A stretch of DNA of 64,000 nucleotides from DAOUBF01 sp034432795 (lineage in GTDB: Bacteria > Chloroflexota > Anaerolineae > DSLN01). The stretch covers positions 13,783 to 77,782 of the forward strand of contig DAOUBF010000016.1 in the NCBI GenBank assembly GCA_034432795.1, in the 5' to 3' direction. The position numbers and the translations under genes are program-made. Positions 15,835 to 23,787 of this stretch are shown in pieces. Every line of letters starts with the position of its first letter. Positions within the stretch are counted from its first letter, which is position 1. The notes beneath the pieces are model-generated. The model was not told the DNA's origin. It was given only the letters and a program-made list of their open reading frames with translations, and searched no databases.

Positions 15835-16639
15835 CGTCGGTCGGGTTGAGAATAAAGCGCTCAATGGCCACAGCGGCGCCGTCCTCGGCCAGGGGTGGGG
15901 CCAGCCAGCGGGCGGCGGCACGCGCAGCGGGCGTTGCGTCTCCCATAGCCACGCCCAGCCCGGCCCAGGCGATCATAGGGGCATCATTATCCTGATCGCC
16001 AATCGCCATAACCGCCGATTGGGGCACATTCAGGATCTCGGCCAGACGGGCGAGTGCCCGCCCCTTGTTGACGCCTGCCGCCACGCCTTCAACGAGGATA
16101 TCGTGAGAGCGGACGATGGTCAAATGGCCGGCGAAGCGCGCGCGCAACTCTGCCGCGACCGCCTCCGTCTCCCCTGGGGCGCAGGTGATCACAAACTTGG
16201 TGGGAGGCGGGTCCAGGGCCAGGCGCAGGTCGGGCACCTCCACGACCGGCAGGCCAAAGAGCAACCAGTAGAATTGCTCGTCCTGGCGCCGTGCGCGCAC
16301 GAACACGCGGCTGTCGCGCTGCAGGTGGAGGTCCCAGCCGCGCGTCTCAGCCAACGCGACCACCTCCGGCAAGACGTGGGCGGGCAGGGCCTCGGCGAAC
16401 AGCACCTGACCGCTGACCATGTCCTGGATGACCGCGCCCTGGTAGCAGATCAGGGGCGCTTCAATCCCCAGGTCACGGGCATAGCGGGCGGCGACGTCAA
16501 AGGCGCGCCCCGTAGCCAGCGTGACCGTCACACCACGCCCGATGGCGGCGGCCACCGCCAGGCGCACACGCGGGCGGATGATACCGTCATCGCCGAAGAG
16601 CGTGCCGTCCAGGTCAAGCGCCAAAAGTTGAATCCGCAT
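15800..16639 (-). CDS. HAD superfamily Cof-type phosphatase
   Basis: 279 residues. Motif I is LLALDLDGTLFGDDG, motif II is TLATGRAF, and motifs III/IV are VNKGRALARLAE and AVMAIGDQDNDAPMI, a complete haloacid-dehalogenase active site with a C2-type cap in the middle. Cof-type enzymes dephosphorylate sugar phosphates, FMN or other small phosphoesters; the substrate here is unknown. The start lies inside the 3' end of prmC, and its end overlaps tsaC, so prfA-prmC-HAD-tsaC reads as one minus-strand operon. Confidence 0.9.
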   Translation of the reverse strand: MRIQLLALDLDGTLFGDDGIIRPRVRLAVAAAIGRGVTVTLATGRAFDVAARYARDLGIEAPLICYQGAVIQDMVSGQVLFAEALPAHVLPEVVALAETRGWDLHLQRDSRVFVRARRQDEQFYWLLFGLPVVEVPDLRLALDPPPTKFVITCAPGETEAVAAELRARFAGHLTIVRSHDILVEGVAAGVNKGRALARLAEILNVPQSAVMAIGDQDNDAPMIAWAGLGVAMGDATPAARAAARWLAPPLAEDGAAVAIERFILNPTDDEDVIPGRFPS

Positions 16640-17660
16640 CCGTCTTCACCGAAAGGATCCGCTCCAGTCCGGCGTAGTCGCGTGCCACGCTGATGTGCGC
16701 CTGCGGGAAAGCGGCGCGCGCCAGCGCCATTACCGCCTCGGCCTGGCCCGCGCCGATCTCCAGCAGGATCGTCCCGCCGGGGCTGAGGGCGGTCGGCGCC
16801 TGCTGGAAGAAGCGGCGGAATAGGGCCAGCCCATCTAACCCGCCGTCCAGCGCGATGATCGGCTCAAACTCCGCCACGTTCGCCTCCGCAGCCAACTGCC
16901 CCCACTCGTCGCGGGCGACATAAGGCAGATTGGCGACGATCACGTCCACCGGCTCCGGTAAGGGCGTCAGCAGGTCGCCCTGGAGAAAGGTGATTTTGTC
17001 GGCGACCCCCTGCCGTGCGGCGTTGGCGCGGGCCACCTCTAGCGCTGCGGGGGAGATGTCGGTGGCATAAATGGCCCGCACCTCTCTCCCCCCCTGTGAG
17101 GGAGGGGTGGGGTGGGGGATAAAATTGCCCCCTCTCTCTCCCCAGGGAAGTGAGGGCGCACCAAATAGGTGCACCGCCAGCGTCACGGCAATACAACCGC
17201 TACCGGTGCCGATGTCGGCAATGGTGCCTGGACAATGCGCGGAGATGTAAGCGAGCGCCTGCTCTACCAGAAGCTCGGTCTCCGGGCGCGGGATGAGCAC
17301 ACGCGGGTCCACCAGGAAGTCCAGGCCGTAGAATTCGCGGTGGCCGATGAGATAAAAGAGGGGTTCGCCCGCCGCACAGCGTTCCACCAGCCGGGCGTAA
17401 GCGGCCCATTCCGGCTCGCTCAGGAGGCGCTCCGGATGGGCCAGCAGGTGTGCCCGCGAGACCCCCAACACGTGGGCCAGGAGCACCTCGGCGCCCAGCC
17501 GCGGCGCGACGTAGCGCACCCGTTGCGCGCCCCAGGCGAGAGCTTGGCTCACAGACGACAAATGATTGACGAAGGACGAAGGGCGAAAGACGGAAGCGCT
17601 TCCCTCTTTGGCCTCCGTCCTCCGTCCTCCGTCGTCCGTCCTCCATCGCCTATTGTCCAT
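16614..17660 (-). CDS. prmC: Peptide chain release factor N5-glutamine methyltransferase with repeat-derived inserts
   Basis: It methylates the GGQ glutamine of release factors, using S-adenosylmethionine. The family core starts near 17550 (VSQALAWGAQRV). The MTase fold has ADIGTGSGCIAVTLA and the catalytic motif VANLPYVA (NPPY-like, with Leu for the first Pro). The only start with room after the prfA stop is ATG 17660, which adds about 35 residues encoded by a family B repeat; GTG 17552 would give the plain form but has no SD. A family A repeat at 17082-17158 is read in frame, inserting about 28 residues (including GGNFIPHPTPPSQGGRE) between strand 2 and the Asp loop YATDIS. Confidence 0.85.
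   Translation of the reverse strand: MDNRRWRTDDGGRRTEAKEGSASVFRPSSFVNHLSSVSQALAWGAQRVRYVAPRLGAEVLLAHVLGVSRAHLLAHPERLLSEPEWAAYARLVERCAAGEPLFYLIGHREFYGLDFLVDPRVLIPRPETELLVEQALAYISAHCPGTIADIGTGSGCIAVTLAVHLFGAPSLPWGERGGNFIPHPTPPSQGGREVRAIYATDISPAALEVARANAARQGVADKITFLQGDLLTPLPEPVDVIVANLPYVARDEWGQLAAEANVAEFEPIIALDGGLDGLALFRRFFQQAPTALSPGGTILLEIGAGQAEAVMALARAAFPQAHISVARDYAGLERILSVKTDADSTFGA
17082..17158. repeat. Family A palindromic repeat inside prmC, read in frame
   Basis: The CTCTCCCCCCCTGTGAGGGA palindrome and its partner block match the intergenic family A repeats, yet keep the prmC frame open and encode a Gly/Pro/Ser-rich loop. Confidence 0.75.
17560..17650. repeat. Family B repeat (GACGGAGGAC units) at the prfA-prmC junction
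   Basis: About 90 bases of CGTCCTCCGTC-type units with an internal hairpin. On the minus strand they would encode RRWRTDDGGRRTEAKEGSA as an N-terminal extension of PrmC. Confidence 0.7.
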
Positions 17661-17679
17661 CGTCGTACACTGCCCCCGC

Positions 17680-18750
17680 CTATTCCGCCACCGCCTGGAG
17701 CTTCTCCACCTGCTCCTGCGTGGCCAGCGCGTCAATGAACTCATCCAGTTCGCCGTTCAGGATGCTTTCCAGCCGGTAGCTGGTCAGGCCAATACGGTGG
17801 TCGGTGACCCGGTTCTGAGGGAAGTTATACGTGCGGATCTTCTCGGCGCGTTCACCGCGCCCCACCTGGGCACGCCGCGCCGAGTCAATCTCCTCAAACT
17901 GCTTCTGCTGCTCCAGCGCAAACAGCCGGGCGCGCAAGATGGATAGCGCCCGCAGCCGGTTCTGGACCTGGGAGCGCTCATCCTGGCAGGCCACCACAAT
18001 GCCGGTGGGGATGTGCGTCACGCGCACGGCGGTGGCGTTTTTCTGCACATTCTGCCCCCCTGCGCCGGAGGAGCGGTAGTAGTCAAAGCGCAGGTCATCC
18101 GGGTTGAGCTTCACCTCCACCTCATCGGGTTCTGGCAGGACGGCGACGGTGGCGGTGGAGGTGTGGATGCGCCCGCCGGCCTCGGTGATGGGGATGCGCT
18201 GAACGCGATGGACGCCGCTCTCATACTTCAGCCGCGAATAGGCGCCCTTCCCCTTGACCTCAAAGATAACCTCTTTGAAGCCGCCGATGCCGGTCTGGTT
18301 GGCGCTGAGCAATTCAACATCCCAGCCGTGATTTTCAGCGTAGCGCGTGTACATGCGGAACAGGTCGGCGGCGAACAGTGCGGCCTCCTCCCCGCCCTCG
18401 CCTGCGCGGATCTCCACGATCACGTTGCGCTCATCGCGGGGGTCTTTCGGCAGGAGCAGCCGGCGCAGTTCCTGCTGCAACGCCTCACGGCGGGCTTCCA
18501 GCCGGTCAATCTCCTCCTGGGCCAGCTCGCGCATCTCCGGCTGGGTCTCCTCCTCCAGCAGGGCGCGTGTCTCGGCCAGATCAGCGTCAACGCTCTTGAG
18601 CGCGCGGTAGGCCTCCACGATAGGCTCCAGTTCCGCCCGCTCCTGGGCATAGACCTTAAGCTGGCTGTAGTCGGCGACAACAGCCGGGTCGGCCATCAGC
18701 CGCTCCAATTCTTCATAACGACGTTCAATATCCGCAAGTTTCTCCCACAT
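17680..18750 (-). CDS. prfA: Peptide chain release factor 1
   Basis: 356 residues. It recognises UAA and UAG and triggers peptide release on the ribosome. The catalytic loop SSGAGGQNVQKNATAVR contains GGQ. The codon-recognition region RIPITEAGGRIHTSTA has the P-x-T tripeptide of RF1 rather than the SPF of RF2. FPQNRVTDHRIGLT and an N-terminal coiled domain are as expected. It heads the minus-strand operon that includes prmC, its modifying enzyme. A TATAAT (18766-18761) lies only 10 bases before ATG 18750, so the message may be nearly leaderless. Confidence 0.96.
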   Translation of the reverse strand: MWEKLADIERRYEELERLMADPAVVADYSQLKVYAQERAELEPIVEAYRALKSVDADLAETRALLEEETQPEMRELAQEEIDRLEARREALQQELRRLLLPKDPRDERNVIVEIRAGEGGEEAALFAADLFRMYTRYAENHGWDVELLSANQTGIGGFKEVIFEVKGKGAYSRLKYESGVHRVQRIPITEAGGRIHTSTATVAVLPEPDEVEVKLNPDDLRFDYYRSSGAGGQNVQKNATAVRVTHIPTGIVVACQDERSQVQNRLRALSILRARLFALEQQKQFEEIDSARRAQVGRGERAEKIRTYNFPQNRVTDHRIGLTSYRLESILNGELDEFIDALATQEQVEKLQAVAE

Positions 18751-18836
18751 AGCGATTTCAATTATACCATAGACGGTGGGGGATAAGGCGATCCCCTCCC
18801 CATCCAGGGGGAAGGGGTGACAGTGCTATGGCTCAG

Positions 18837-18864
18837 TTGCGCGAATGGGCCGGGCAGGTATAAT
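18837..18864 (+). promoter_or_regulatory. Promoter of the first copper-amine-oxidase-like gene
   Basis: TTGCGC (18837-18842), a 16-base spacer and TATAAT (18859-18864), about 90 bases before the start at 18955. A family A repeat (18779-18820) lies just upstream. Confidence 0.5.
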
Positions 18865-18954
18865 GCACCCAGGCCTTCCCATGAGTTATCCGTCGTCGGG
18901 CCTCCACCCTGATATTTCAGGCTTTGATGACCTGAGAAAGGATATTGACGAGAG

Positions 18955-20592
18955 ATGAAAGGGCGAATCGTCCTCGTGCCGGGCATCCTGCTCGTGGCTC
19001 TCCTGGCCCTCGGCGCCTACCTGGCGCTGCCAGGCCCGTCCTCCTCGCAGCCCAAGAGCCTGCCCATCCCCCAGGGCGGCGACCGCAATTGGGGCCTGAC
19101 CTCGGCGCAGATTGAGCGGGCGCGACAACTGGCCATGGCCGACCGGCAGGTGCTTACCCTCTTGAAAGGCAAGCGTTACCAGTTCATTGATGCCCTCCCC
19201 ACCGGGCAGAAATTTGACGGCGAGATGGCCGTCTGCGCTCAGCACACCTGCGGCCAGGTGGAGATTTACAACTTCACGGATAATGCCACCGTCTCTGCCA
19301 TCGCCGACCTGGACGCCGGGCGCGTCTTCCTGGTTCAGGAGATCCCCAATTCATACCCGAATGTCAATGCCGAACTGGCCGAGCAGGCCATCCGCATCGC
19401 CAGGAGCGACCCGAAGGTGCTGGCCCAGACCAAGGGCCGCCGCTTTGAGACGAGCATGGCCCCGGCCAGCGCCTGGCTGGCCGACAGCCCCTGCATGGTC
19501 CACTGGTGCGTCGGGCCAACGTTTGAGGTTGAGGGCACAGATGACCACCTGCTGGTGTTCGTGGACCTGACCGACATGCGCGTGGTGGATACGCGCTGGT
19601 TGAGTTACCCCGACCGGGGTGACCCCATGCCCATGCACATCCCCAGCGGCTGCCCCGCGCCGGGCACGGTCAACCAGAACGGCTGGTCGCTCTCCTACGA
19701 GACCACCGGCAACGATGGCTTCCGCGTCTATAATGTGACCTATCGCGGGCGCCCCGTTTTCCGCGACGCCAAGATGGTCCAGGTGGACGTGGGTTACGCG
19801 GGCGGCACCTGGGGCTATCATGACTCGGTCGGCTGTAGCGCCATCCAGCCCTACGGCGAGACCCAAATCCTGTCGATTGAGGGCGGCTTCCGCGTCACCC
19901 AGGACTTCCGCATGGGCGGCTGGGGCGGCAACTGCGCTTACCGCTACCAGCAATACTTTGATTTCTACAACGATGGCCGCTTCCGCATCCGCGTGGACTC
20001 CTTTGGGCGCGGTTGCAGCACCGACGGCGTGTATCGCCCCGGCATCCGCGTGGACATCGGGCCGGGCGGCGAGGCAGGCAACGTCTTCAAGTATTACGGC
20101 AACAGTTTCGCCCATACCGGCTGGTTCGCGCCGGCCCTGGAAGGCGGCTTCCATCAGGGCAATGGGCCGTATGACCTGGGCAACCGCAAGTGGCAGCAGT
20201 TGGGCGCCGACGGCCAGGGCTACTGGCTGGAGCCGCGCAATGGGACAAACCTGGAGGTGGGGCCGCCGGACAACGCCCGCTATTATGTGCTGCAATTCCA
20301 TGCCGGCGCCGAAGGCGACCAGCCCAACCTGCCCACCCAGACCTATGGCGGCTACGGCTGTAACCCCGACTGCTTCCCCGGCCAGCCCAGTTGGATGAAC
20401 GGCGAGCCTATCCAGAACCAGAACCTGGTGCTGTGGTATATCGCCCAGGCGCAGACCAATTCGGCCCCACCCAACTACTGGTGCTGGACGGTGTCGCAGA
20501 CGCAGACATACCCGTGCCCCAGCGGGCCGATGTATCATACAGGCGAGGGGGGCCTGCCCTTCCCCTTCCCATCGCCGACGCCAAACTCATAG
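18955..20592 (+). CDS. Secreted protein resembling copper amine oxidase, paralogue 1
   Basis: 545 residues with an N-terminal membrane anchor or signal (RIVLVPGILLVALLALGAYL). Two short repeats (QIERARQLAMADRQVLTLLKG and QAIRIARSDPKVLAQTKGRR) resemble the small N domains of copper amine oxidases. The large part has GNDGFRVYNVTYRGRPVFRD, like the start of the catalytic beta-sandwich, and a segment NCAYRYQQYFDFYNDGRFRI where the oxidase has the topaquinone site (N-Y-D/E-Y). No clear copper-binding His-x-His follows. It ends in a short Pro-rich FPFPSPTPNS. Likely a non-catalytic or altered relative at the cell surface; the function is unknown. A paralogue follows. Confidence 0.6.
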   Translation: MKGRIVLVPGILLVALLALGAYLALPGPSSSQPKSLPIPQGGDRNWGLTSAQIERARQLAMADRQVLTLLKGKRYQFIDALPTGQKFDGEMAVCAQHTCGQVEIYNFTDNATVSAIADLDAGRVFLVQEIPNSYPNVNAELAEQAIRIARSDPKVLAQTKGRRFETSMAPASAWLADSPCMVHWCVGPTFEVEGTDDHLLVFVDLTDMRVVDTRWLSYPDRGDPMPMHIPSGCPAPGTVNQNGWSLSYETTGNDGFRVYNVTYRGRPVFRDAKMVQVDVGYAGGTWGYHDSVGCSAIQPYGETQILSIEGGFRVTQDFRMGGWGGNCAYRYQQYFDFYNDGRFRIRVDSFGRGCSTDGVYRPGIRVDIGPGGEAGNVFKYYGNSFAHTGWFAPALEGGFHQGNGPYDLGNRKWQQLGADGQGYWLEPRNGTNLEVGPPDNARYYVLQFHAGAEGDQPNLPTQTYGGYGCNPDCFPGQPSWMNGEPIQNQNLVLWYIAQAQTNSAPPNYWCWTVSQTQTYPCPSGPMYHTGEGGLPFPFPSPTPNS

Positions 20593-20676
20593 GAACTCAA
20601 AAGGGACCCTCTGAGAGAGCGGCAGGTATAGAAACCTGCCCTACACCTGAGCTATGTTCAAAAGGGAGAAGCTCTC
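20593..20676. repeat. Family E-type repeat between the paralogous genes
   Basis: The spacer contains GAGCGGCAGGTATAGAAACC and its partial inverted partner CCTGCCCTAC, also seen near 42730 and 42820. The SD of the next gene (AAGGGAGAAG) follows it. Confidence 0.5.
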
Positions 20677-22392
20677 ATGAAGCGATGGTTCATCCTGGCA
20701 CCGATCACGCTGCTCGCGCTGACGCTCATCGCCGCGCTTGTCCTGTTCACACCCAAACAGACCGGCTCACAGCCGAAGGGGCTGTCATTGAGCGCGCTCA
20801 ATAGCCCGTCCGGCATCGGGCTTCCGCCGGATCAGGTAGAGCGGGCGCGGCAGATCGCCATGGCTGACCCTCAGGTGCAGGCGGCCCTGGCCGGCCAGCG
20901 CTATCAATTCGTCCACGCCCTCCCCGTCTGGAGCGACTTCGGCCCGAAGAGCAGCGCCTGCGCGACGCACACCTGCGCCCAGGTGGAGATCTTTGACTTC
21001 TCGCGCATCCTGACCCTGGTCGTCATGGTGGACCTGGACGCCGGGCAGGTCACCGAGGTCATCCCCATGCCCCAGAGCTACCCGGAGGTGAACGCCGAAC
21101 TGGCCGACCTGGCGCTGCGCATCGCCCGCACCGACCCTAAAGTGCTGGCGGAGGTCAAGGGACGCCGTTTTGAGGCCAACATGGCGCCGGGCAATGCTTG
21201 GATGCCGGAGGGGCCTTGTGCGGTGCACTGGTGCGTCGGCCCCAGCTTTGAGGTGGAGGGCACGGATCAACTCCTCGTCGTGCTCGTGGACCTGAACGAT
21301 CTCCGGGTGGTGCATGTCACCTGGGTGCGATCTGAAGCGACCACCGGCCCCATGCGCATCCACGAGACACCGGCGATCTGCCCCAATCCCGGCTCGGTCA
21401 ACCAGGACGGCTGGTCGGTGAGCTACGAGCCGACCAATACGGACGGGCTGCGCATCTTCAACGCCACGTATAATGGCCAGCTTGTGTTCCAGAGCCTGAA
21501 GATGCCCCAGGTCAACGTGTGGTACGCCTCCGGCGGCTTCGGCTACCGCGACTCGGTGGGCTGCACCGGCATCGTCCCTCCCTACGGGCAGACGCAGGTG
21601 ATCCAGGTGACAGGCGGGTTCAAAATCCTGCAGGATTTCCGCATGAGCGGCTGGCCGAACAACTGCAACTATCGCTATGAGCAGAGCGTGACCTTCTATG
21701 CGGATGGGCGCTTTCACGTGGAGGTCTCCAACTACGGCCCCGGCTGTAGCTACGATGGCCTCTACCGGCCCTTCTTGCGCGTGGACATCGGCCCCGCCGG
21801 GCAGGAGGGTAACTTCTTCCGCTACTTCACCGACGGCGGCTGGACCAGCCCGCTGGCAGAGGATGACTTCCCCAAAGGGACGCCATACTCGCCTGAGGGC
21901 GAGAAGTGGAGCCAGCTCGGCGCGACGATGGGCGGTTATGCCCTCAAGCCGACCGGCAATGACCCCATGCACGATGACCCGGCGCATTACATCGTCCTGC
22001 GCCACTACGCCAACGAAGGGGATAATGACCTGCCCACGCAGGGCGCGGACCCGCGCACCATCTTCCCCTTGCAGTGGGACAACAACGAGGCCATCCAGGA
22101 CCAGGATATTCTGTTCTGGTTCGTGCCGGAGTCGCAGACGGATTCCTCCCCGCCCGATTACTATTGCTGGTCGGCGGGCGGGACGCCGCACCCCTGCACC
22201 AATGGGCTGGACTTCCGTGTGACCGGGCCGGTGATGACGGCCACGCCAACGCCCACAGCGCCCCCAGCCACGCCCAGTGAGACGCCCTCGCCCACAGCGA
22301 CCCTGACCGCCACACCCAGCTTAACGCCGACAGCAACGCAGACGCCGACGCCAGAGAACCTGACCCTATATCTGCCGCTGGTGATCAAATGA
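20677..22392 (+). CDS. Secreted protein resembling copper amine oxidase, paralogue 2, with surface stalk
   Basis: 571 residues, clearly homologous to the preceding protein throughout: same N-terminal anchor, ERARQIAMADPQVQAALAGQ repeats, CAVHWCVGPSFEVEGTD and GLRIFNATYNGQLVFQSLK. At the expected topaquinone site it reads NCNYRYEQSVTFYADG, giving N-Y-R-Y, so the precursor tyrosine context differs from true oxidases; copper histidines are not evident. Unlike paralogue 1 it ends in a stalk of PTPTAPPATPSETPSPTAT-like repeats and then LTLYLPLVIK, an ending that I associate with exported Chloroflexota proteins. Tandem duplication is likely. Function unknown. Confidence 0.6.
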   Translation: MKRWFILAPITLLALTLIAALVLFTPKQTGSQPKGLSLSALNSPSGIGLPPDQVERARQIAMADPQVQAALAGQRYQFVHALPVWSDFGPKSSACATHTCAQVEIFDFSRILTLVVMVDLDAGQVTEVIPMPQSYPEVNAELADLALRIARTDPKVLAEVKGRRFEANMAPGNAWMPEGPCAVHWCVGPSFEVEGTDQLLVVLVDLNDLRVVHVTWVRSEATTGPMRIHETPAICPNPGSVNQDGWSVSYEPTNTDGLRIFNATYNGQLVFQSLKMPQVNVWYASGGFGYRDSVGCTGIVPPYGQTQVIQVTGGFKILQDFRMSGWPNNCNYRYEQSVTFYADGRFHVEVSNYGPGCSYDGLYRPFLRVDIGPAGQEGNFFRYFTDGGWTSPLAEDDFPKGTPYSPEGEKWSQLGATMGGYALKPTGNDPMHDDPAHYIVLRHYANEGDNDLPTQGADPRTIFPLQWDNNEAIQDQDILFWFVPESQTDSSPPDYYCWSAGGTPHPCTNGLDFRVTGPVMTATPTPTAPPATPSETPSPTATLTATPSLTPTATQTPTPENLTLYLPLVIK

Positions 22393-22437
22393 GCCTGCGG
22401 TCCGGCCTGGCTGAGCGCAGCCGCCCTGCGACCGGGG

Positions 22438-22562
22438 TCGCGCCCCACCCCCTCCCTGCCCCTCCCCCATCCAGGGGGAGGGACCTGGCCCCCTGCCCCC
22501 CTCCCCCCTCTGTGGGGGAGGGTTGGGGTGGGGGGTAGGGGCGCATAGCCGTGCGCCCCTAC
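22438..22562. repeat. Family A repeat followed by a family E hairpin
   Basis: Nested CCCCTCCCTGCCCCTCCCCC and GGGGGAGGG blocks (22438-22540) are followed by GTAGGGGCGCATAGCCGTGC and its complementary arm (22536-22562). They separate the secreted-protein genes from the ncRNA promoter. Confidence 0.7.
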
Positions 22563-22577
22563 AATCGTATGCATACC

Positions 22578-22606
22578 TTGCGCGTTGGCGCGTTCTGTGG
22601 TATAAA
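22578..22606 (+). promoter_or_regulatory. Promoter of the structured ncRNA
   Basis: TTGCGC (22578-22583), a 17-base spacer and TATAAA (22601-22606), with the start predicted near 22612. Confidence 0.6.
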
Positions 22607-22611
22607 TAGGG

Positions 22612-22821
22612 CAACCCTGCTATGCCCGTGATGGCGCAACCTGGGTTTTGAGCCAACACCTACTGAAATGGTGCGATTCTCTGGCTGGGATGCGGTAGCC
22701 TTCGGGCAAGGCAGAGCTGTCCAGGATAGCACCCTCCTGCGGAAGCAGGTTCAAAACGATGCTCCACACGGCATAGCGGGGCGGCCTTATCCAAGCCACC
22801 AGGGGCTCCTGGTGGTTTTTT
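22612..22821 (+). ncRNA. ssrS: Structured RNA of about 210 nt, probable 6S RNA
   Basis: The unit has its own promoter and an intrinsic terminator, with no open frame. The ends pair: CCCTGCTATGCCCGTG near 22615 with CACACGGCATAGCGGGG near 22765. A second stem pairs GTTTTGAGCC with GGTTCAAAAC. Between them is a bubble with a small hairpin on each strand (CACC/GGTG on the 5' side, CCTGCGGAAGCAGG on the 3' side) and a long terminal stem-loop. A closing stem, central bubble and terminal hairpin is the 6S RNA architecture, which mimics an open promoter to bind housekeeping RNA polymerase. The identification rests on shape and size only, not on a covariance search. Confidence 0.55.
22796..22821 (+). 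terminator. Rho-independent terminator of the ncRNA
   Basis: CCACCAGG-GGCT-CCTGGTGG, an 8-bp perfect stem, followed by six T residues. Confidence 0.85.
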
Positions 22822-22960
22822 ATGCCGATGGGGGCCGGAGTATTTGACCGGGGTTCCCTTCTCAGGTATAATTGGGGCCGCCAGGCGATGCCATGCACGG
22901 TGTCGCCATGCTGTGATAAAGTAAACGGAACTTATTCTGGATTGAGGCCGGGATAGACGC

Positions 22961-23137
22961 ATGCCGAAACGGACGTACCAACCCAAGAAGCGCCGTCGCC
23001 AGCGCGTGCACGGCTTTCGCGCCCGTATGGCCACCCGCGAGGGGCGCAGGGTGCTCAAAGCCCGACGCCTGCACGGTCGTAAGCGCCTGGCCGTGCAGCC
23101 GAGTCACGTCAAGAAGGTCAACTGGAACGCCTCCTGA
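22961..23137 (+). CDS. rpmH: Ribosomal protein bL34
   Basis: 58 residues, highly basic: MPKRTYQPKKRRRQRVHGFR, then ARMATREGRRVLKARRLHGR and KRLAV, matching bL34 of the large ribosomal subunit. bL34 is normally about 44-47 residues; the extra 12 or so residues (QPSHVKKVNWNAS) form a C-terminal extension. It heads the classical rpmH-rnpA-yidD-yidC-jag order, about 140 bases after the ncRNA terminator. The terminator suggests a separate promoter, not clearly seen, in 22822-22960. Confidence 0.95.
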   Translation: MPKRTYQPKKRRRQRVHGFRARMATREGRRVLKARRLHGRKRLAVQPSHVKKVNWNAS

Positions 23138-23202
23138 GCGCAGGGGCCGGGGAGCAGGTGTCAGGAGGCCATCAACTGTCCCCTGGCCCCCGATCCCTGA
23201 CC

Positions 23203-23574
23203 ATGCACCGCCGTTACCGACTGCGCAGGCAGGCCGATTTCCAGCGGGTGCGCCGGGAAGGACGATCCTGGGCTCACCCGCTGGCTATTCTGTGGGCCTG
23301 CCGCAATGACCTGGCCCATAGCCGTTTCGGCTTCAGTGTCGGGCGGTCGGTCGGCGGGGCCGTGGTGCGCAACCGGGCGAAACGTCGCTTGCGCGAAGCG
23401 GTGCGGCGCGAGCTGGAGCGCATTGCCCCGGGATGGGACCTGGTGTTCGTGGCCCGTGCGCCTATCGCTCAGGCCGATTTTGAAGCGATTGTCCTGGCTG
23501 TCCGCGAGTTGCTGAGCCGGGCGGGTGTGATGCGCAGCGGGCAGTCAGTTGAGCGGAGCACGTCAATATCATGA
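23203..23574 (+). CDS. rnpA: Ribonuclease P protein component
   Basis: 123 residues from ATG 23203, where homology begins (MHRRYRLRRQADFQRVRREG). It is the protein subunit that helps RNase P RNA bind precursor tRNA and trim the 5' leader. The RNR motif is intact in VVRNRAKRRLREAVRREL, and FGFSVGRSVGGAVVRN precedes it. It follows rpmH after 65 bases, and its end overlaps the yidD start by four bases. Confidence 0.95.
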   Translation: MHRRYRLRRQADFQRVRREGRSWAHPLAILWACRNDLAHSRFGFSVGRSVGGAVVRNRAKRRLREAVRRELERIAPGWDLVFVARAPIAQADFEAIVLAVRELLSRAGVMRSGQSVERSTSIS

Positions 23575-23780
23575 AAACATTGGCGCTTGGCGCAATACGC
23601 CTGTATCAATTGACCCTGTCGCGCGTCCTGCCGGACAGTTGCCGGTTCACGCCTTCATGTTCGCAGTACGGCTACGAGGCCATTGCCCGGTATGGCCTGG
23701 TACGCGGCGGTTGGTTGACCCTTAAACGGCTGGCGCGCTGCCATCCCTTCAGCCCAGGCGGCTATGACCCGGTGCCTTAG
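23571..23780 (+). CDS. yidD: Membrane protein insertion efficiency factor YidD
   Basis: 69 residues. The family core is complete: AIRLYQLTLSRVLPDSCRFT, PSCSQYGYEAIARYGLVRGG and KRLARCHPFSPGGYDPVP, with the three conserved cysteines. YidD sits at the inner membrane and aids YidC-dependent insertion. Its ATG overlaps rnpA. The following lipoprotein gene starts just past its stop. Confidence 0.95.
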   Translation: MKTLALGAIRLYQLTLSRVLPDSCRFTPSCSQYGYEAIARYGLVRGGWLTLKRLARCHPFSPGGYDPVP

Positions 23781-23787
23781 GAGTTCT

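Noticed and set aside
17560..17650. Possible CRISPR array of CCGTCCTCCGTC units
   Set aside because: Units are short, adjacent and without unique spacers; they are a dispersed simple repeat also found at seven other places.
22612..22821. RNase P RNA or SRP RNA near rnpA
   Set aside because: About 210 nt is too short for RNase P RNA, and neither the conserved RNase P core nor the SRP tetraloop domain is seen; the shape fits 6S better.
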